Positions 22,202 through 34,010 are shown, counted from the stretch's first letter. The stretch is DNA of 37,243 bases from Litchfieldia salsa (GCF_900104555.1 NZ_FNJU01000022.1:1-37243); one strand, 5' to 3'. Notes: a model not told the origin generated them from the letters alone. A program made the numbers and translations.

Positions 22202-23536
22202 TTAGTACATTGACATGTACTGATCGCGCTCCCATGGGTGGACTTGAGTACGGAACATATCCCACTCAATTTCCTTCGCTTCGATGAAGTGTTCAAATAG
22301 ATGTCTTCCTAGAGCATCAATTAAAACATCATCTGTTTTAAAGCTATCTAATGCTTGAGCTAGTGTAGCAGGTAGATCAACGATACCAGCTTCTAATCTC
22401 TCTTCTTTATTCATTACATAGATATTACGATCTATCGGTGCTGGAGCTTGAAGTTTGTTCTTAATTCCATCCAAGCCTGATGCTAGTAAAACTGCCATTG
22501 CTAAGTATGGATTAGCTGCAGGGTCAACACTTCGAACTTCAACACGAGTGCTTAATCCGCGAGATGCTGGGATACGAATTAATGGACTTCTGTTACGAGC
22601 AGACCAAGCTACATAACATGGTGCTTCATATCCTGGTACAAGACGCTTATAAGAGTTAACTGTTGGGTTCGTTACCGCAGTAAAGTTTGGAGCATGCTTA
22701 ATGATACCTGCGATAAATTGTCTAGCTGTTTCACTTAATTCTAATTCTGAATTAGTATCATAGAATGCATTTACTCCATTAGTAAATAATGATAAGTTAC
22801 AGTGCATTCCAGATCCATTTACACCGAATAATGGCTTTGGCATGAATGTTGCATGTAAACCATGCTTACGAGCAATTGTTTTAACAACTAATTTAAAAGT
22901 TTGGATATCATCACAAGCTCTTAATGCACCAGCATATTTGAAATCAATTTCATGCTGTCCTGGAGCAACTTCATGGTGAGATGCTTCAATTTCAAAGCCC
23001 ATTTCTTCAAGCTCTAAAACGATATCACGACGGCAGTTTTCACCAAGGTCAGTTGGAGCTAAGTCAAAATATCCACCATTATCATTTAATTCAAGAGTTG
23101 GTTCGCCTTTTTCATCTAACTTGAATAAGAAGAATTCTGGCTCAGGCCCAAGGTTGAAATCTGTAAATCCTAGTTCTTCCATTTCTTTTAATACACGCTT
23201 TAAGTTGTTACGTGGATCTCCATCGAAAGGTGTTCCATCTGGATTGTAAATATCACAAATTAATCGTGCAACTTTCCCTTTTTCAGCAGTCCAAGGGAAT
23301 ACCACCCATGTATCAACATCTGGGAATAAATACATATCTGATTCTTCAATACGAACAAATCCCTCGATTGATGAACCATCAAACATCATTTTATTGTCTA
23401 GAGCTTTTTCTAATTGACTTGATGGAATTTCAACGTTTTTAATTGTTCCTAAAATATCTGTGAACTGTAAGCGAATGTATTTAACATTCTCTTCTTTTGC
23501 TAAACGGAAAATATCTTCTTTTGAAAATCTTGGCAT
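22202..23536 (-). CDS. glnA: Glutamine synthetase type I
   Basis: 444 aa, making glutamine from glutamate, ammonia and ATP in the cytoplasm as a dodecamer. Family motifs are present: FDGSSIEGF (the Asp-containing loop), the metal and ATP site segments GPEPEFFLF and [29 protein letters not shown], and NRSPLIRIP. The length is that of the low-GC Gram-positive type (444 aa), which is feedback-inhibited and has no adenylylation site. In Bacillus the inhibited enzyme also controls GlnR and TnrA. It follows glnR with a 51-nt gap as one operon. A GGGAGGAAG site precedes the ATG at 23536. Confidence 0.97.
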   Translation of the reverse strand: MPRFSKEDIFRLAKEENVKYIRLQFTDILGTIKNVEIPSSQLEKALDNKMMFDGSSIEGFVRIEESDMYLFPDVDTWVVFPWTAEKGKVARLICDIYNPDGTPFDGDPRNNLKRVLKEMEELGFTDFNLGPEPEFFLFKLDEKGEPTLELNDNGGYFDLAPTDLGENCRRDIVLELEEMGFEIEASHHEVAPGQHEIDFKYAGALRACDDIQTFKLVVKTIARKHGLHATFMPKPLFGVNGSGMHCNLSLFTNGVNAFYDTNSELELSETARQFIAGIIKHAPNFTAVTNPTVNSYKRLVPGYEAPCYVAWSARNRSPLIRIPASRGLSTRVEVRSVDPAANPYLAMAVLLASGLDGIKNKLQAPAPIDRNIYVMNKEERLEAGIVDLPATLAQALDSFKTDDVLIDALGRHLFEHFIEAKEIEWDMFRTQVHPWERDQYMSMY

Positions 23537-23587
23537 GATTTACTTCCTCCCCTAATGTAAACTATTTATAGATTAATTGGTTACTAA

Positions 23588-23989
23588 CTAATGGAAAAAC
23601 CTCGACATATCACCCTGTCTTAGGCTTGATCTGTTAAATCTACCTGCATCTATTAATTCAGCCTTTAAAAGCTTCCTTAATTCTTCATCAGATAATTCTT
23701 GTTTAACAGGTGCTTTTGGTGCATCTTCGGTCAACTTTTGGCCTTCTCTCACAGCGAATACCTGCTTAATACCAGCTAAATTGACGCCATCCTCAATCAA
23801 ATCCCTTATCTCTAAAAGACGGTCAACGTCATTAAAAGAAAAGAGTCGTCTATTTCCTTCGGTTCTAGCAGGAAAGACTAAGTTATTCTCTTCATAATAA
23901 CGGATTTGCCGAGCAGACAACTCTGTTAATTGCATTACAATGCTGATTGGAAATAATGGCATTGAACGTCTAATGTTGTTGTCAGTCAC
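23588..23989 (-). CDS. glnR: MerR-family nitrogen repressor GlnR
   Basis: 133 aa from a GTG at 23989 after GGAG. The N-terminal MerR-type winged helix ([20 protein letters not shown] and [21 protein letters not shown]) binds TGTNA-N7-TNACA sites. The C-terminal tail ([22 protein letters not shown]) is the segment by which GlnR senses feedback-inhibited glutamine synthetase. It represses its own operon under nitrogen excess; two sites lie in the promoter at 24050-24100. It resembles B. subtilis GlnR (135 aa). Confidence 0.96.
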   Translation of the reverse strand: MTDNNIRRSMPLFPISIVMQLTELSARQIRYYEENNLVFPARTEGNRRLFSFNDVDRLLEIRDLIEDGVNLAGIKQVFAVREGQKLTEDAPKAPVKQELSDEELRKLLKAELIDAGRFNRSSLRQGDMSRFFH

Positions 23990-24049
23990 GCCAGCTCCTC
24001 CTTTTCTCTAAACTGTGTTTATTTTCTAAATTCTTGTAGCAATGATTTA

Positions 24050-24078
24050 ATTTTATCTCATGTTAGATTACGTGTCAA
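24050..24078 (-). promoter_or_regulatory. Sigma-A promoter of glnRA
   Basis: Minus strand TTGACA (24078-24073), a 17-nt spacer and TAAAAT (24055-24050), about 60 nt before the glnR GTG. A GlnR-type site overlaps the -35. Confidence 0.82.
24061..24077. promoter_or_regulatory. GlnR operator 2 (promoter-overlapping)
   Basis: TGTTAGATTACGTGTCA matches TGTNA-N7-TNACA in one half and partly in the other. It covers the -35 and spacer of the glnRA promoter. Confidence 0.6.
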
Positions 24079-24083
24079 CCATG

Positions 24084-24100
24084 CGTAATCTTTTCTTACA
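24084..24100. promoter_or_regulatory. GlnR operator 1 (upstream)
   Basis: Read on the minus strand, TGTAAGAAAAGATTACG matches TGTNA-N7-TNACA with one mismatch. Its centre is 23 bp from operator 2, two helical turns, like the paired sites of B. subtilis glnRA. Confidence 0.75.
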
Positions 24101-24117
24101 TTAAATTTTTATTAATT

Positions 24118-25395
24118 TTAAATTTTATTCAATGATATTAAATCTTTTTTTAATAATTCATTAATGGCAGTACAAATTGCTATTTTAACATGTGAGTAGG
24201 TAAGCCCACCTTGTACATAAGCAACATAAGGGGGTCTTAAAGGACCATCAGCTGTCAACTCGATACTTGCACCTTGAATAAATGTTCCAGCAGCCATAAT
24301 GACATCATCACTATACCCTGGCATATAGGCAGGATACGGCTTGACGTATGAATTGATTGGAGAACTATATTGAATCGCTTGGCAAAATTCCACCATCAAT
24401 TCTCGATTATCGAATTGGACAGATTGAATTAAATCCGTTCTATAAACATCCCACTTAGGGTATGTATTAAAGCCAACTTCATCTAGTATAGCCGAAGTAA
24501 AAACAGCACCTTTCAAGGCTTGTCCTACAATATGTGGAGCTAGAAACAAACCTTGATACATTTCTTGAAGACTATATAAGGAAGCTCCCGCTTCAGCACC
24601 AATTCCTGGTGAGGTAAGCCTGTAAGAACAAGCTTTAATCGCCGATTCTTTTCCTACTAAATAACCACCTGTTTTTGCAAGTCCTCCACCAGGATTTTTA
24701 ATCAATGAACCAGCAATTAAATCAGCACCTACATCACAAGGCTCTAATTCTTCAACAAATTCTCCATAACAATTGTCAACAAACGTTACTAAATCCGGAT
24801 TGATCCCTTTGACAAAATTAATCATCTCTTCAATTTCAGAGACAGTAAAAGAAGGCCTTGTAGCATATCCTTTAGACCGTTGGATCCCAATCATTTTTGT
24901 ATTGCTATTAATCGCATTTCGAACTGCGTCAAAATCCACACTTCCGTCTTTACGCAATTCAACTGAATGATATCCGATATTAAATTCTTTTAAGGAACCA
25001 ATTCCTTCTCCTCTAATGCCTACGATCTCTTCCAGCGTATCATACGGTTTACCAGTTATGTATAACAATTCATCGCCAGGTCTTAGTATGCCAAACAATG
25101 CAATTGAAATTGCATGTGTTCCAGATATTATTTGGGGGCGAACAAGTCCAGCTTCGCCTCCAAATATATCTGCATAAATTTGTTCAAGTGTATCACGACC
25201 AATATCGTCATACCCGTAGCCTGTTGATGGAGTAAAATGTGTATCACTTACTTTATGTTTTCTGAAGCTATTCAATACTTTAAGTTGATTTTTATCGATC
25301 CTATTTTCAATCATTTTGTGTTGTAGAGCAATTCTTTGTTCAATTTCATTTACTAAAATATCAAGTTCTGCTCCATATTCTAACTCATTAAACAT
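24118..25395 (-). CDS. ynbB: PLP-dependent methionine gamma-lyase-like protein YnbB
   Basis: 425 aa, fold type I PLP enzyme of the group annotated as methionine gamma-lyase family or aluminium-resistance protein. The cofactor Lys is in [32 protein letters not shown] supplies the Asp that pairs with the pyridine nitrogen, and [12 protein letters not shown] binds phosphate. The true substrate is not established for this group. The start overlaps the end of hflX by 8 nt, so the two are translationally coupled, as in B. subtilis ynbA-ynbB. No clear terminator follows, so transcripts may run on into glnRA. Confidence 0.9.
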   Translation of the reverse strand: MFNELEYGAELDILVNEIEQRIALQHKMIENRIDKNQLKVLNSFRKHKVSDTHFTPSTGYGYDDIGRDTLEQIYADIFGGEAGLVRPQIISGTHAISIALFGILRPGDELLYITGKPYDTLEEIVGIRGEGIGSLKEFNIGYHSVELRKDGSVDFDAVRNAINSNTKMIGIQRSKGYATRPSFTVSEIEEMINFVKGINPDLVTFVDNCYGEFVEELEPCDVGADLIAGSLIKNPGGGLAKTGGYLVGKESAIKACSYRLTSPGIGAEAGASLYSLQEMYQGLFLAPHIVGQALKGAVFTSAILDEVGFNTYPKWDVYRTDLIQSVQFDNRELMVEFCQAIQYSSPINSYVKPYPAYMPGYSDDVIMAAGTFIQGASIELTADGPLRPPYVAYVQGGLTYSHVKIAICTAINELLKKDLISLNKI

Positions 25396-26674
25396 TGTGT
25401 CCAGTTTCCCCTTTTTGATAATCTCTAAGCTGACCAGTTAGTGTATGACTAGGAATGATAAAGCCATTACATTCATACATATCTGTTTCTTCGTTATATT
25501 TTAATTCTTTCAAGATCGTATCTTGTTTTAGGCTCGCCAGTATTTTTCCTTCAGTATTCGGAATCGTTACCTTGTATTCATTCATTTCCTCTTTCATTAT
25601 ATCCTCGATATGAGTTTTCACCCCTAGCAAGTCTTCAGGAACAAACGCACTCACTAATATTGAGTCATGTTGTGCCGAAGGTACAAAATCTGGTAACACT
25701 TTATCTTTTTTATTATAAAGAGTTAACATTGGAATGGAATCAACCTCTAACTCTTTTAAAAGTTTGTATACGGTTTGTTCATGGTTGAAATAATCTGGAT
25801 TGGATGCATCTACAACATGTAAGATTAAATCTGCTTCTTTAACTTCTTCAAGTGTTGATCTAAAAGCAGCAATTAATGTTGTCGGTAAATCTTGTATAAA
25901 CCCAACAGTATCTGTTAATAGTGTTGTTAATCCACATGGCATAATCATTTTTCTAGTCATTGGGTCTAACGTTGCAAATAAAAGATTCTCTTCAAACGAC
26001 TCTGCCTCTGTTAAACGATTAAATAAAGTTGATTTCCCAGCATTTGTATAACCTACTAAAGCTATCTGGTAGGTATTATTCTTTTTTCTACGCTCACGAT
26101 AACGTTCACGGTGCTGTACGATAACCTCAAGCTGTGTTTTAATATCATCAATTCTTCTGTTTATATGACGACGATCTGTTTCCAGCTTTGTTTCCCCAGG
26201 TCCACGGGTACCAATTCCAGCACCAAGACGAGATAATTCAATCCCTTTCCCACCAAGTCTCGGTAGCAAATATTGTAATTGAGCTAACTCTACTTGCAAT
26301 TTCCCTTCCTTTGAGTTTGCTCTAGAAGCGAAAATATCTAATATTAATTGTGTTCGGTCAATAACTCTTGCATCAAAGAAAGAAGATAGATTTCGGATCT
26401 GACTAGGTGATAATTCATCATTAAAAATGAGCACATCAGCATCTAGCTCTTTTTCTAAAGCGGATAGCTCCTCCACCTTCCCTTTCCCAATATATGTAGC
26501 ACCGTGACGTTTTTCTCGTTTTTGTGTAACCGTCATTACCACTTGACCTTTCGCTGTTTTAGTTAGCGATTGTAACTCATCAAGTGAATATTGAAATCTT
26601 ATATCATCGTCATTTTGTAACTGACATCCAACTAAAATGACTTTTTCTAATTCATTGTCATGGTTTTCAATCAA
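25388..26674 (-). CDS. hflX: Ribosome-associated GTPase HflX (YnbA)
   Basis: 428 aa from a TTG at 26674 with GAAGGA at 8-nt spacing. The N-terminal glycine-rich HflX domain ([20 protein letters not shown] and [15 protein letters not shown]) is followed by a GTPase domain: G1 [10 protein letters not shown]3 [10 protein letters not shown] and G4 NKKDK. HflX splits stalled or hibernating ribosomes under stress. The gene overlaps ynbB, which follows; spoVK lies upstream and has its own terminator. Confidence 0.95.
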   Translation of the reverse strand: MIENHDNELEKVILVGCQLQNDDDIRFQYSLDELQSLTKTAKGQVVMTVTQKREKRHGATYIGKGKVEELSALEKELDADVLIFNDELSPSQIRNLSSFFDARVIDRTQLILDIFASRANSKEGKLQVELAQLQYLLPRLGGKGIELSRLGAGIGTRGPGETKLETDRRHINRRIDDIKTQLEVIVQHRERYRERRKKNNTYQIALVGYTNAGKSTLFNRLTEAESFEENLLFATLDPMTRKMIMPCGLTTLLTDTVGFIQDLPTTLIAAFRSTLEEVKEADLILHVVDASNPDYFNHEQTVYKLLKELEVDSIPMLTLYNKKDKVLPDFVPSAQHDSILVSAFVPEDLLGVKTHIEDIMKEEMNEYKVTIPNTEGKILASLKQDTILKELKYNEETDMYECNGFIIPSHTLTGQLRDYQKGETGHNV

Positions 26675-26718
26675 TTGATAATTCCTTCTTTCTCTTTGCT
26701 TTTATTATATATCATAAC

Positions 26719-26754
26719 AAATCCTAGCAAAAATCACCATTTTCGCTAGGATTT
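26719..26754 (-). terminator. Hairpin between spoVK and hflX
   Basis: AAATCCTAGC (26719-26728) and GCTAGGATTT (26745-26754) form a perfect 10-bp stem with a 16-nt loop just past the spoVK stop. The T-run on the minus strand is short, so readthrough into hflX is possible. Confidence 0.6.
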
Positions 26755-26768
26755 ATTTATTCTATATA

Positions 26769-27716
26769 TCAGACATCTTTGAATGTTAAATCCTGTGTCC
26801 TTATTTTAATTAATTCTTGCCGATCATATTCTTCATTTACTAATAATCTCATTGCTTGTGACCGAATTGATTTTTCTATGATATTGCGAATATATCTTCC
26901 ATTACTGAATGTATTAGACTTAACATTATTCTTGATTGTATATAAATGGTCCCTTAGCTTTCTATTTGCATCTTGGCTGAAGGTGTATTCTCGCTCCACC
27001 ATCATTCTACCAGCAATATCCATTAATTGATCAACAGTATAATCAGGAAAATCAATGACTAAAGGAAAGCGTGAGTACAAACCTGGATTCAAGGAAAGAA
27101 AATGATCCATTTCTTTTGAATAACCAGCCAGAATCAAAACAAACTCATGTTGTTTATCTTCCATATGCTTAACAAGAGTATCGATTGCTTCTTTTCCAAA
27201 ATCCTTTTCTCCACCCCTAGCAAGTGAATAAGCCTCATCAATAAATAAAATTCCACCTACTGCCTTTTTTATTAAATCCCTTGTCTTCTGTGCAGTATGA
27301 CCAATGTATTCTCCTACAAGATCTGCTCTTTCAGCTTCAATTAAATGACCTTTTGTTAACACGTTCATTTGAACAAACAATTTACCTAAGAGCCGTGCTA
27401 CGGTTGTTTTACCTGTACCTGGATTGCCTTTAAACATCATATGAAGCGATTGTTTTTCGGCTTTTAAACCTTGTTCTTCACGTTTTTTATTAATGTAAAT
27501 CCATGCATAGATCTCTTTTACCATTTTTTTCATTTCTTCCATACCAACTAAATTATCCATCTCTGCTTCAATTTCTTTCAATGCAGTGTGTTTAGATTGT
27601 AAACTAGTCGGTATATTTTCATTTGAGGAGGAATTGACGACTTTTAATTTCTTTTTTTGTCCATTCAAGACGACATTTATTTGACCATTATTTTTCATTG
27701 TTATAGGTTGATCCAA
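26769..27716 (-). CDS. spoVK: Stage V sporulation AAA+ ATPase SpoVK
   Basis: 315 aa, a single CbxX/CfxQ-type AAA+ domain. Walker A FKGNPGTGKTT, Walker B ILFIDEAYSLA, and the sensor and arginine-finger segment NPGLYSRFP are visible. The sequence from MDNLVGMEEMK on is close to B. subtilis SpoVK, which is needed for late spore maturation in the mother cell. The start is a TTG at 27716 with GAGGTGA at 7 nt; the downstream ATG (MKNNGQI) has no site. In B. subtilis cwlC is its neighbour, but here cwlC has moved. nrd and ymzA genes that lie between hfq and spoVK in B. subtilis are absent. Confidence 0.94.
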   Translation of the reverse strand: MDQPITMKNNGQINVVLNGQKKKLKVVNSSSNENIPTSLQSKHTALKEIEAEMDNLVGMEEMKKMVKEIYAWIYINKKREEQGLKAEKQSLHMMFKGNPGTGKTTVARLLGKLFVQMNVLTKGHLIEAERADLVGEYIGHTAQKTRDLIKKAVGGILFIDEAYSLARGGEKDFGKEAIDTLVKHMEDKQHEFVLILAGYSKEMDHFLSLNPGLYSRFPLVIDFPDYTVDQLMDIAGRMMVEREYTFSQDANRKLRDHLYTIKNNVKSNTFSNGRYIRNIIEKSIRSQAMRLLVNEEYDRQELIKIRTQDLTFKDV

Positions 27717-27771
27717 GAGCTCTCACCTCTCATTCTATACCATTATACGTTAGAGGTAGAAAAAAAGTGAC

Positions 27772-27817
27772 GATAGCCTATGTAAGTTTACTGGAATCCC
27801 CACTCTCCTAGGCTATC
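27772..27817. repeat. Inverted repeat between hfq and spoVK
   Basis: GATAGCCTA (27772-27780) and TAGGCTATC (27809-27817) are perfect 9-bp arms with a 28-nt loop, upstream of spoVK. There is no T-run. The rest of the 260-nt gap holds only the hfq terminator. Confidence 0.45.
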
Positions 27818-27940
27818 AATACAAGATGCGTTATTTTTCTACATAGGAAAAAGAATTATGTCTTTTCTTGCGCTTTCCCAAGAAATATTTCCATAATATA
27901 AGTATATGAGGGAACTAATAAATAATTAAAGGAAAATGAA

Positions 27941-27969
27941 AAAACAACCTACAAAATGTAAGTTGTTTT
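27941..27969 (-). terminator. Terminator of hfq
   Basis: AAAACAAC-c-TAC (27941-27952) pairs with GTA-a-GTTGTTTT (27958-27969). The minus strand then runs into a T-tract. It lies directly past the hfq stop. Confidence 0.75.
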
Positions 27970-27978
27970 ATAATTAAC

Positions 27979-28203
27979 CTATTCTAGCTCTAGTTGAATG
28001 TTCTTTTGTGGAGAGAAAGTGGAAATTGCATGCTTGTAAATTAATTGCTGTTTTCCTTCAGTTTCTAATAGGACTGTAAAATTATCAAATCCTTTGACAG
28101 TACCTCTTATTTGAAAACCATTTAATAAAAACACAGTAACAAAGGTGCCATCTTTTCTTAATTGATTTAGAAATTGATCCTGAATGTTAATTGACTGCTT
28201 CAC
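27979..28203 (-). CDS. hfq: RNA chaperone Hfq
   Basis: 74 aa from a GTG at 28203 after GGAGG. The Sm1 motif ([26 protein letters not shown]) and the Sm2 motif ([10 protein letters not shown], the YKHA form) are both complete, so it should form the RNA-binding hexamer ring. The C-terminal tail is very short, as in other Bacillus Hfq (73 aa in B. subtilis). It lies downstream of miaA on the same strand, as in most bacteria, with about 105 nt between. Confidence 0.97.
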   Translation of the reverse strand: MKQSINIQDQFLNQLRKDGTFVTVFLLNGFQIRGTVKGFDNFTVLLETEGKQQLIYKHAISTFSPQKNIQLELE

Positions 28204-28308
28204 TTGTTAATCCTCCTCTTTTTTCTCTATGCAATAGTATATAATAGAATAAAGCATAAATACTAACGTATAAAAAAAATCTACCTACTCATAACTATTC
28301 GCGTTATC

Positions 28309-29241
28309 TTAAAGCTTTCCTGCAATATATTTCAAAATTTCGTTTAATGTGTCATTAAACTGCTTATTTGAAACTTCAAACCATTCAACATCCATCTTAT
28401 TACGAAACCAAGTTAGTTGTCTTTTCGCATATCTTCTTGAATTTTGTTTCAGTTGCTCAATAGCTGATTCTAATGAAACCTGTCCCTCTAGATACTGATA
28501 TATCTCTTTATAACCTATTGCCTGAATAGATTGAACGTCCTGTATGCCCCTTTTATATAATCCTTCAACCTCTTCAAGTAGTCCGGACTTTAACATAATA
28601 TCTACTCTTTGATTGATTCTATCATATAACAAATCCCTGTCCATAGTTAAACCAACCATTGCCACATCATATAAGAGCTCATTTTTTTGAGTTTCAAGGT
28701 ATTCGGACATGGTTTTCCCAGTTGTCTTGTGGATTTCTAGCGCTCTAATGACCCGTCTTGTATTATTGGGATGGATTCGCTTAGCACTTTCAGGATCAAT
28801 CTTTTTCAGTTCTTCATAAAGAGGATCTATTCCTTCCTGTTCCATTCTTCTCTCAAGGATTTCTCTGTACTCTTGGTCAGAGGCTTGATCGGTGAATTGG
28901 TAATCATAAATAATAGATTGTATGTATAAACCTGTTCCACCAACAATCATAGGTAGTTTTCCTCGGTTATGAATCTCTTTAATTATGCATCTAACGTCTT
29001 TTTGGAAATCAGCAACTGAATAACTTTCGGTTGGTTCTTTGATATCAATTAAATGATGTGGAATCCCGTCCATCTCTTCCTTCGTTATTTTAGCTGTCCC
29101 AATATCCATCTCTTTATATATTTGCATCGAATCACCGCTAATAATTTCCGCATTAAGTTTTTTAGCAAGTTCGATACTAAGTTTTGTTTTTCCTACGGCA
29201 GTAGGTCCAATTAAGATCACTACCTGTTCCTTCTTACACAA
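28309..29241 (-). CDS. miaA: tRNA dimethylallyltransferase MiaA
   Basis: 310 aa. It adds a dimethylallyl group to N6 of A37 in tRNAs reading U-starting codons; MiaB (also in this window) then methylthiolates the product. Visible are the P-loop GPTAVGKTKLS, GDSMQIY, the catalytic DIGTAK, PHHLID and GGTGLYIQS segments, and the C-terminal QLKQNSRRYAKRQLTWFRNK that contacts tRNA. The likely start is a TTG at 29241; a GTG seven codons downstream with AAGAAGG before it is an alternative. Upstream is the mutL terminator. Confidence 0.96.
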   Translation of the reverse strand: MCKKEQVVILIGPTAVGKTKLSIELAKKLNAEIISGDSMQIYKEMDIGTAKITKEEMDGIPHHLIDIKEPTESYSVADFQKDVRCIIKEIHNRGKLPMIVGGTGLYIQSIIYDYQFTDQASDQEYREILERRMEQEGIDPLYEELKKIDPESAKRIHPNNTRRVIRALEIHKTTGKTMSEYLETQKNELLYDVAMVGLTMDRDLLYDRINQRVDIMLKSGLLEEVEGLYKRGIQDVQSIQAIGYKEIYQYLEGQVSLESAIEQLKQNSRRYAKRQLTWFRNKMDVEWFEVSNKQFNDTLNEILKYIAGKL

Positions 29242-29413
29242 TAAAAAATCACTACCTTCTTATAGTTCTCTAAATGATCGTATCATAAAAATGTGGATTA
29301 TTTTCGTGAGAAGACATCATTTTTCAGGTTGGGTTTAATTGGGATTTAAAACAGTAAACACGAAACCTATTATAGCCAATTAAATGAAAAAATAACATCT
29401 TTTTACAAAAAAA

Positions 29414-29436
29414 GTGGAAAATCGACGATTTTCCAC
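29414..29436 (-). terminator. Terminator of mutSL
   Basis: GTGGAAAATC (29414-29423) and GATTTTCCAC (29427-29436) form a perfect 10-bp stem with a 3-nt loop, followed on the minus strand by TTTTTTT. It begins at the mutL stop. Confidence 0.9.
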
Positions 29437-29438
29437 TA

Positions 29439-31316
29439 CTACATCACACGTTTAAACATCTTTTCCATTTCATATGTGGAGTAATGAATGATAATTGGTC
29501 GGCCATGAGGACATGTAAATGGATCTGAAGTACTTCTAAGCGTTTCAAGTAAAGAGAATATCTCATCATTTCGCAAATGATGATTCGCTTTAATTGAGGC
29601 TTTACAACTCATCATAATAGCTGCTTCTTCACGTAAAAGCTTAAGATCCGTTTTCTTACTAGTAAGCACCTGTTCAATAATCTCTTCAATCAATTCCTTC
29701 TCATCTCCATTTGGAAACCACTGTGGATGAGACCGGACAACATAGCTATTATGACCAAAACTCTCAAGAAAGACACCGACTTTTTGAAGCTCATCCATAT
29801 GAGATTCAATGATTAAGCATTGATCCTTTGAGTATTCGAATGTGATTGGAATAAGGAGTTCCTGTGATTCATTAATAACTTGTCCAACTTTCTCACGAAA
29901 AAATTCATATTTGATTCGCTCTTGGGCTGCATGTTGGTCAATGATAAATAATCCATTTTCATTCTGAGCAAGAATGTAAGTACCATGCATTTGACCAATT
30001 GGATATAGGGTTGGAATTCGTTCTTTTTCTTCATCTACATCATCATTATAAATCTCTTCTTCTTCAAAATCATAATCGACCATCTCTTCTTCAATTTCAC
30101 TTGAAGAATGATTCATTTCGTTATTATTAATTGTTCTTTCGTTTATTTTTTGCTGAGGTTCTTCATTATCTGTATCATATGTTTGTTTTTGAAGGGTTGC
30201 TGTACCCACTTTATTTTCCGTTTCCAATGATAAATTAACAGGTTCTGGTTTCCGATGCTGAAATGTAAATTGCTGCTGTTCTGATTGACTGACTCTTTTC
30301 TCTCGTGAGGGTGTCTGGACCTCTGGTATGAGCTGCACTCGTTTGAACGCTTGCTTAATACCAGTTGTAATAAGTTCCATCAATTCTTGTTCTTTACTTA
30401 GCCGCACTTCAAGCTTGGCAGGGTGAACATTCACATCAACTAGAAGAGGATCCATATGAATATTAATCATTACAATCGGATAGCGGCCAATTGGTAACAA
30501 TGTATGATAGCCACTTTGAATAGCATTAACCACCTGATAATTTTTTACATAACGTCCATTAATCATGGTCGAAATGTAGTTCCTTGAAGCTCTAGTGATC
30601 TCAGGTAAGGCTATAAAACCAGAAACATTAAAATCAATCGATTCTAATTGTAAAGGAATCATCTTTTTTGCAATATTCATGCCATAAATCGAAGCAATTA
30701 CATGTCTAACATCACCATTACCATTTGTGTAGAGCAGCTTTTTCCCATTGTGTAGCAGACGAAAGGAAATTTCTGGGTGTGCCATCGAGATACGATTTAC
30801 AACATCAGTGATATTCCCGAGCTCTGTATGAATCGTTTTCATGTACTTTAAGCGAGCTGGCGTGTTAAAAAAAAGATTAGAGACAGTAATCTCTGTTCCT
30901 TTTCTACTATTGGTTGACTCGTGAGTGATCACTTTGCCACCCTTTATCACAAGCCTTGTCCCCACTGAACCTGTACTAGTCTTCATTTCTAACTCTGAGA
31001 CAGACGCTATACTTGGCAAAGCCTCTCCCCTGAATCCTAATGTCCTAATACGAAACAAATCGTTTTCATCCTTGATTTTACTAGTAGCATGTCTATAAAA
31101 CGCATGTAAACAATCATCTTGCTCAATTCCATCACCATTGTCGATGATACGGATTCTTGATAATCCCGCTTCTTCTATATCGATTTCTATAATACTACTA
31201 TTTGCATCAATTGCATTCTCAACAAGTTCCTTTACAACCGATGCAGGACGTTCAACAACCTCACCGGCTGCTATTTTATTCGAGAGATGGTCATCAAGTT
31301 TTTTAATTTTCCCCAT
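29439..31316 (-). CDS. mutL: DNA mismatch repair endonuclease MutL
   Basis: 625 aa. The N-terminal GHKL ATPase has VENAIDA, DNGDGIE and [16 protein letters not shown] charged, repetitive acidic linker (about 370-430) follows. The C-terminal domain carries the nuclease motif [12 protein letters not shown] (DQHA-x2-E-x4-E), [12 protein letters not shown] and [12 protein letters not shown], so it is the nicking type of MutL used by bacteria without MutH. It lies 19 nt after mutS as an operon. Start at 31316 has GTGG-rich GGGGTGG upstream. Confidence 0.97.
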   Translation of the reverse strand: MGKIKKLDDHLSNKIAAGEVVERPASVVKELVENAIDANSSIIEIDIEEAGLSRIRIIDNGDGIEQDDCLHAFYRHATSKIKDENDLFRIRTLGFRGEALPSIASVSELEMKTSTGSVGTRLVIKGGKVITHESTNSRKGTEITVSNLFFNTPARLKYMKTIHTELGNITDVVNRISMAHPEISFRLLHNGKKLLYTNGNGDVRHVIASIYGMNIAKKMIPLQLESIDFNVSGFIALPEITRASRNYISTMINGRYVKNYQVVNAIQSGYHTLLPIGRYPIVMINIHMDPLLVDVNVHPAKLEVRLSKEQELMELITTGIKQAFKRVQLIPEVQTPSREKRVSQSEQQQFTFQHRKPEPVNLSLETENKVGTATLQKQTYDTDNEEPQQKINERTINNNEMNHSSSEIEEEMVDYDFEEEEIYNDDVDEEKERIPTLYPIGQMHGTYILAQNENGLFIIDQHAAQERIKYEFFREKVGQVINESQELLIPITFEYSKDQCLIIESHMDELQKVGVFLESFGHNSYVVRSHPQWFPNGDEKELIEEIIEQVLTSKKTDLKLLREEAAIMMSCKASIKANHHLRNDEIFSLLETLRSTSDPFTCPHGRPIIIHYSTYEMEKMFKRVM

Positions 31317-31335
31317 TGTTCCACCCCTTAAATGT

Positions 31336-33969
31336 TTATTTTAACTTTTTTTGAATTTCATATAGTTTGTTCATTGCTTCAAGTGGAGTCATATCTAATA
31401 AATTTAATGATTTGACGATTTGCATTACTTGTTTCTCTCTCTTTGTAAGTAACACTTCTTCTTTTGTTTCATTACCTGTTGTTTGCTCGAAAAACGATAA
31501 TTGTGATTCTTCTTTAATTTCTTCTTTGACTTGAGTAACCGAACTAGGGCTTGAATTCTGAGCCTTTTCAATTATAACCGTCGGCTTTTTATCTCCCTGC
31601 TCGAGTTGTTCAAGAATTTCACGAGCTCGATTGATTAATGATGGTGGAAGCTCTGCCAATTCTGCTACGTGTATTCCATAACTCTTATCGGCTGCCCCTT
31701 CATTAATCTTATGGAGAAATACTACTTTCCCTTGTTCCTCTATTGCACTTACATGTATATTTTTTAATTGTGACAGAGATTGTTCTAATTCTGTTAATTC
31801 GTGATAATGTGTCGAGAATAACGTTTTTGCACCAAGATTGTCATGGATATACTCAATAATAGCCTGCGCTAGTGCCATTCCATCGTATGTGGAGGTTCCC
31901 CGACCAATTTCATCAAACAAAATCAAACTTTTCTGTGTAGCATGGACAATCGCATTCCTAGCCTCAAGCATTTCAACCATAAAGGTACTTTGTCCTGAAA
32001 TTAGATCATCTGCTGCACCAATTCTCGTAAACACTTGATCAAAGACTGGTAGAACCGCCTCCGTTGCTGGAACAAAACAACCTATTTGCGCTAGAATCGC
32101 AGTTAGTGCAACCTGACGCATATATGTGCTTTTTCCGGACATATTAGGACCCGTGATTAAGAGTAAATGACGTCCATCTCTCATAGAGCAGTCATTTGGA
32201 ACATACTCCTGCGAATTCATCACCTTTTCAACTACAGGATGACGTCCATCCTTAATAAATATTTCATTCTCAGAGAAAGTCGGTCTGCAATAATGTCGCT
32301 CTTCACTAATTGTTGCGAAACATTGTAAGACGTCTACCTCACTAATAATCTTAGATAAAGATTGAAGACGTGGAATGTATTCCTTCACTTGTTCACGGAT
32401 ATCTACAAAAATCTCATATTCCAGCTGTACAATTTTTTCCTCAGCTTCTAGAATCAATGTTTCTTTTTCCTTCAATTCGGGTGTAACAAATCTTTCAGCA
32501 TTTGATAATGTTTGCTTTCGTTCATATGTCCCCTCAGGAAGGTGAATGAGATTCGCTCTAGTGATTTCAATATAATATCCAAAGATTTTGTTATATCCTA
32601 TTTTCAAAGATTTAATGCCAGTTTTTTCACGTTCTTGTCTTTCTAAATTAGCGATCCATGTTTTCCCATTCCTACTTGCATCTCTATAGAGATCCAATGT
32701 TTCATTGAATCCATCTTTAATAATGTCACCATCTTTTATAGATAATGGCGGGTTTTCTTTTATAGAGGAATTAAGAAGTTGTGTTAAATCATCTAGAGAA
32801 TCAATTTTATTAGCTAAATTGGTCGCATAAGCGTTACCCAGTTCACTTATAACCTTTTTAACAGCTGGTATCTGCTCTAACGATTTTCTCAGTTGCATCA
32901 GATCTCTCGCATTCACATTTCCAAAGGCTACTCGGCCAGCTAAACGCTCTAAATCATATACTTCCTTTAAGATTTCTCTTAATTCATGTCGTTCAAAGTA
33001 TTGAGATCTTAATGTCTCAACCATATTTAATCGCTGTTGTATTTCATCATGGCTTATTAGAGGACGATCAATCCATTGTTTAAGCAAACGACCACCCATT
33101 GCGGTAATTGTTTGATCTAACAACCATAGTAATGAACCTTTTTTTCCTTTGGAACGAATCGTTTCTGTTAATTCAAGGTTTCTTTTTGAATAAAGGTCAA
33201 TCCGCATAAATTGATGTGCATAGTAATGATGAACAGACTGAAGATGGTGTAAACTTCTTTTTTGCGTTTTTTGCAGATAATTTAATAAACGTCCGAATGT
33301 GACTAAAAGCTTTTCATGATTTAAATGATCCACAATATTAAAGAAACCATCATCAATTGTTGTTTCTTCTTCAAATGAAATAGTAGCATGACAACCTTCT
33401 ATTATACTTCTTCTCATCTCTTCATCTAGCGTTTCTGAAATGACAACTTCCTTCACACCATTTGAATATAACTCGTTAATAACGTCGTTCTTATTACCAG
33501 TTATAACAGTCACTCTGTTTTCACCAGTAGTAAGGTCATTAAAAGAAACACCAAAAGCATCTTGTCCAAATTGAGTAACAGAAGCCAAAAAGTTATTTTC
33601 CTTTTCGTCTAAACCTTTTCCATCCATGACTGTACCAGGTGTAATTAATTGAACAACTTCTCTTCTTACAACCCCTTTAGAGGCTTTTGGGTCTTCTGTT
33701 TGCTCGCAGATTGCTACCTTATAACCTCTTTGTACAAGTTGATCTATATAATTTCTTGCAGAATGGTGAGGTACTCCACACATCGGAATACGTTCGCTCG
33801 ATCCACCTTCTCGGCTAGTTAATGTAATTTCTAATTCCCTGGATGCTTTGACTGCATCATCAAAAAACATTTCATAAAAGTCACCCAGTCGAAAAAATAA
33901 AAAGGCATCTTTATACTCTGCCTTAATTTTTAAATATTGTTGTATCATTGGCGTATATTCTGCCATCAT
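31336..33969 (-). CDS. mutS: DNA mismatch recognition protein MutS
   Basis: 877 aa. The N-terminal mismatch-probing Phe-x-Glu is in [12 protein letters not shown]; connector, lever and clamp domains follow. The C-terminal ATPase shows Walker [32 protein letters not shown] and Walker [13 protein letters not shown], then [10 protein letters not shown]. The last about 60 residues form the tail that binds the sliding clamp in Bacillus (QLSFFEQ). GGGGG precedes the ATGATG start at 33969. An extended -10 promoter lies just upstream. Confidence 0.97.
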   Translation of the reverse strand: MMAEYTPMIQQYLKIKAEYKDAFLFFRLGDFYEMFFDDAVKASRELEITLTSREGGSSERIPMCGVPHHSARNYIDQLVQRGYKVAICEQTEDPKASKGVVRREVVQLITPGTVMDGKGLDEKENNFLASVTQFGQDAFGVSFNDLTTGENRVTVITGNKNDVINELYSNGVKEVVISETLDEEMRRSIIEGCHATISFEEETTIDDGFFNIVDHLNHEKLLVTFGRLLNYLQKTQKRSLHHLQSVHHYYAHQFMRIDLYSKRNLELTETIRSKGKKGSLLWLLDQTITAMGGRLLKQWIDRPLISHDEIQQRLNMVETLRSQYFERHELREILKEVYDLERLAGRVAFGNVNARDLMQLRKSLEQIPAVKKVISELGNAYATNLANKIDSLDDLTQLLNSSIKENPPLSIKDGDIIKDGFNETLDLYRDASRNGKTWIANLERQEREKTGIKSLKIGYNKIFGYYIEITRANLIHLPEGTYERKQTLSNAERFVTPELKEKETLILEAEEKIVQLEYEIFVDIREQVKEYIPRLQSLSKIISEVDVLQCFATISEERHYCRPTFSENEIFIKDGRHPVVEKVMNSQEYVPNDCSMRDGRHLLLITGPNMSGKSTYMRQVALTAILAQIGCFVPATEAVLPVFDQVFTRIGAADDLISGQSTFMVEMLEARNAIVHATQKSLILFDEIGRGTSTYDGMALAQAIIEYIHDNLGAKTLFSTHYHELTELEQSLSQLKNIHVSAIEEQGKVVFLHKINEGAADKSYGIHVAELAELPPSLINRAREILEQLEQGDKKPTVIIEKAQNSSPSSVTQVKEEIKEESQLSFFEQTTGNETKEEVLLTKREKQVMQIVKSLNLLDMTPLEAMNKLYEIQKKLK

Positions 33970-34001
33970 AATCCCCCAAAATCTATTCTTATTCCCATTG
34001 T

Positions 34002-34010
34002 ATTATATCA
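34002..34010 (-). promoter_or_regulatory. Extended -10 promoter of mutSL
   Basis: Minus strand TGATATAAT (34010-34002) is a TGN-extended -10 box, about 35 nt before the mutS start. The -35 is poor. Confidence 0.5.

Noticed and set aside
21988-22296. 102-aa minus-strand frame and a 71-aa plus-strand frame (21713-21928) across the repeat array
   Set aside because: Both are translations of the 52-bp repeats, have no ribosome binding site, and the first overlaps the glnA 3' end.
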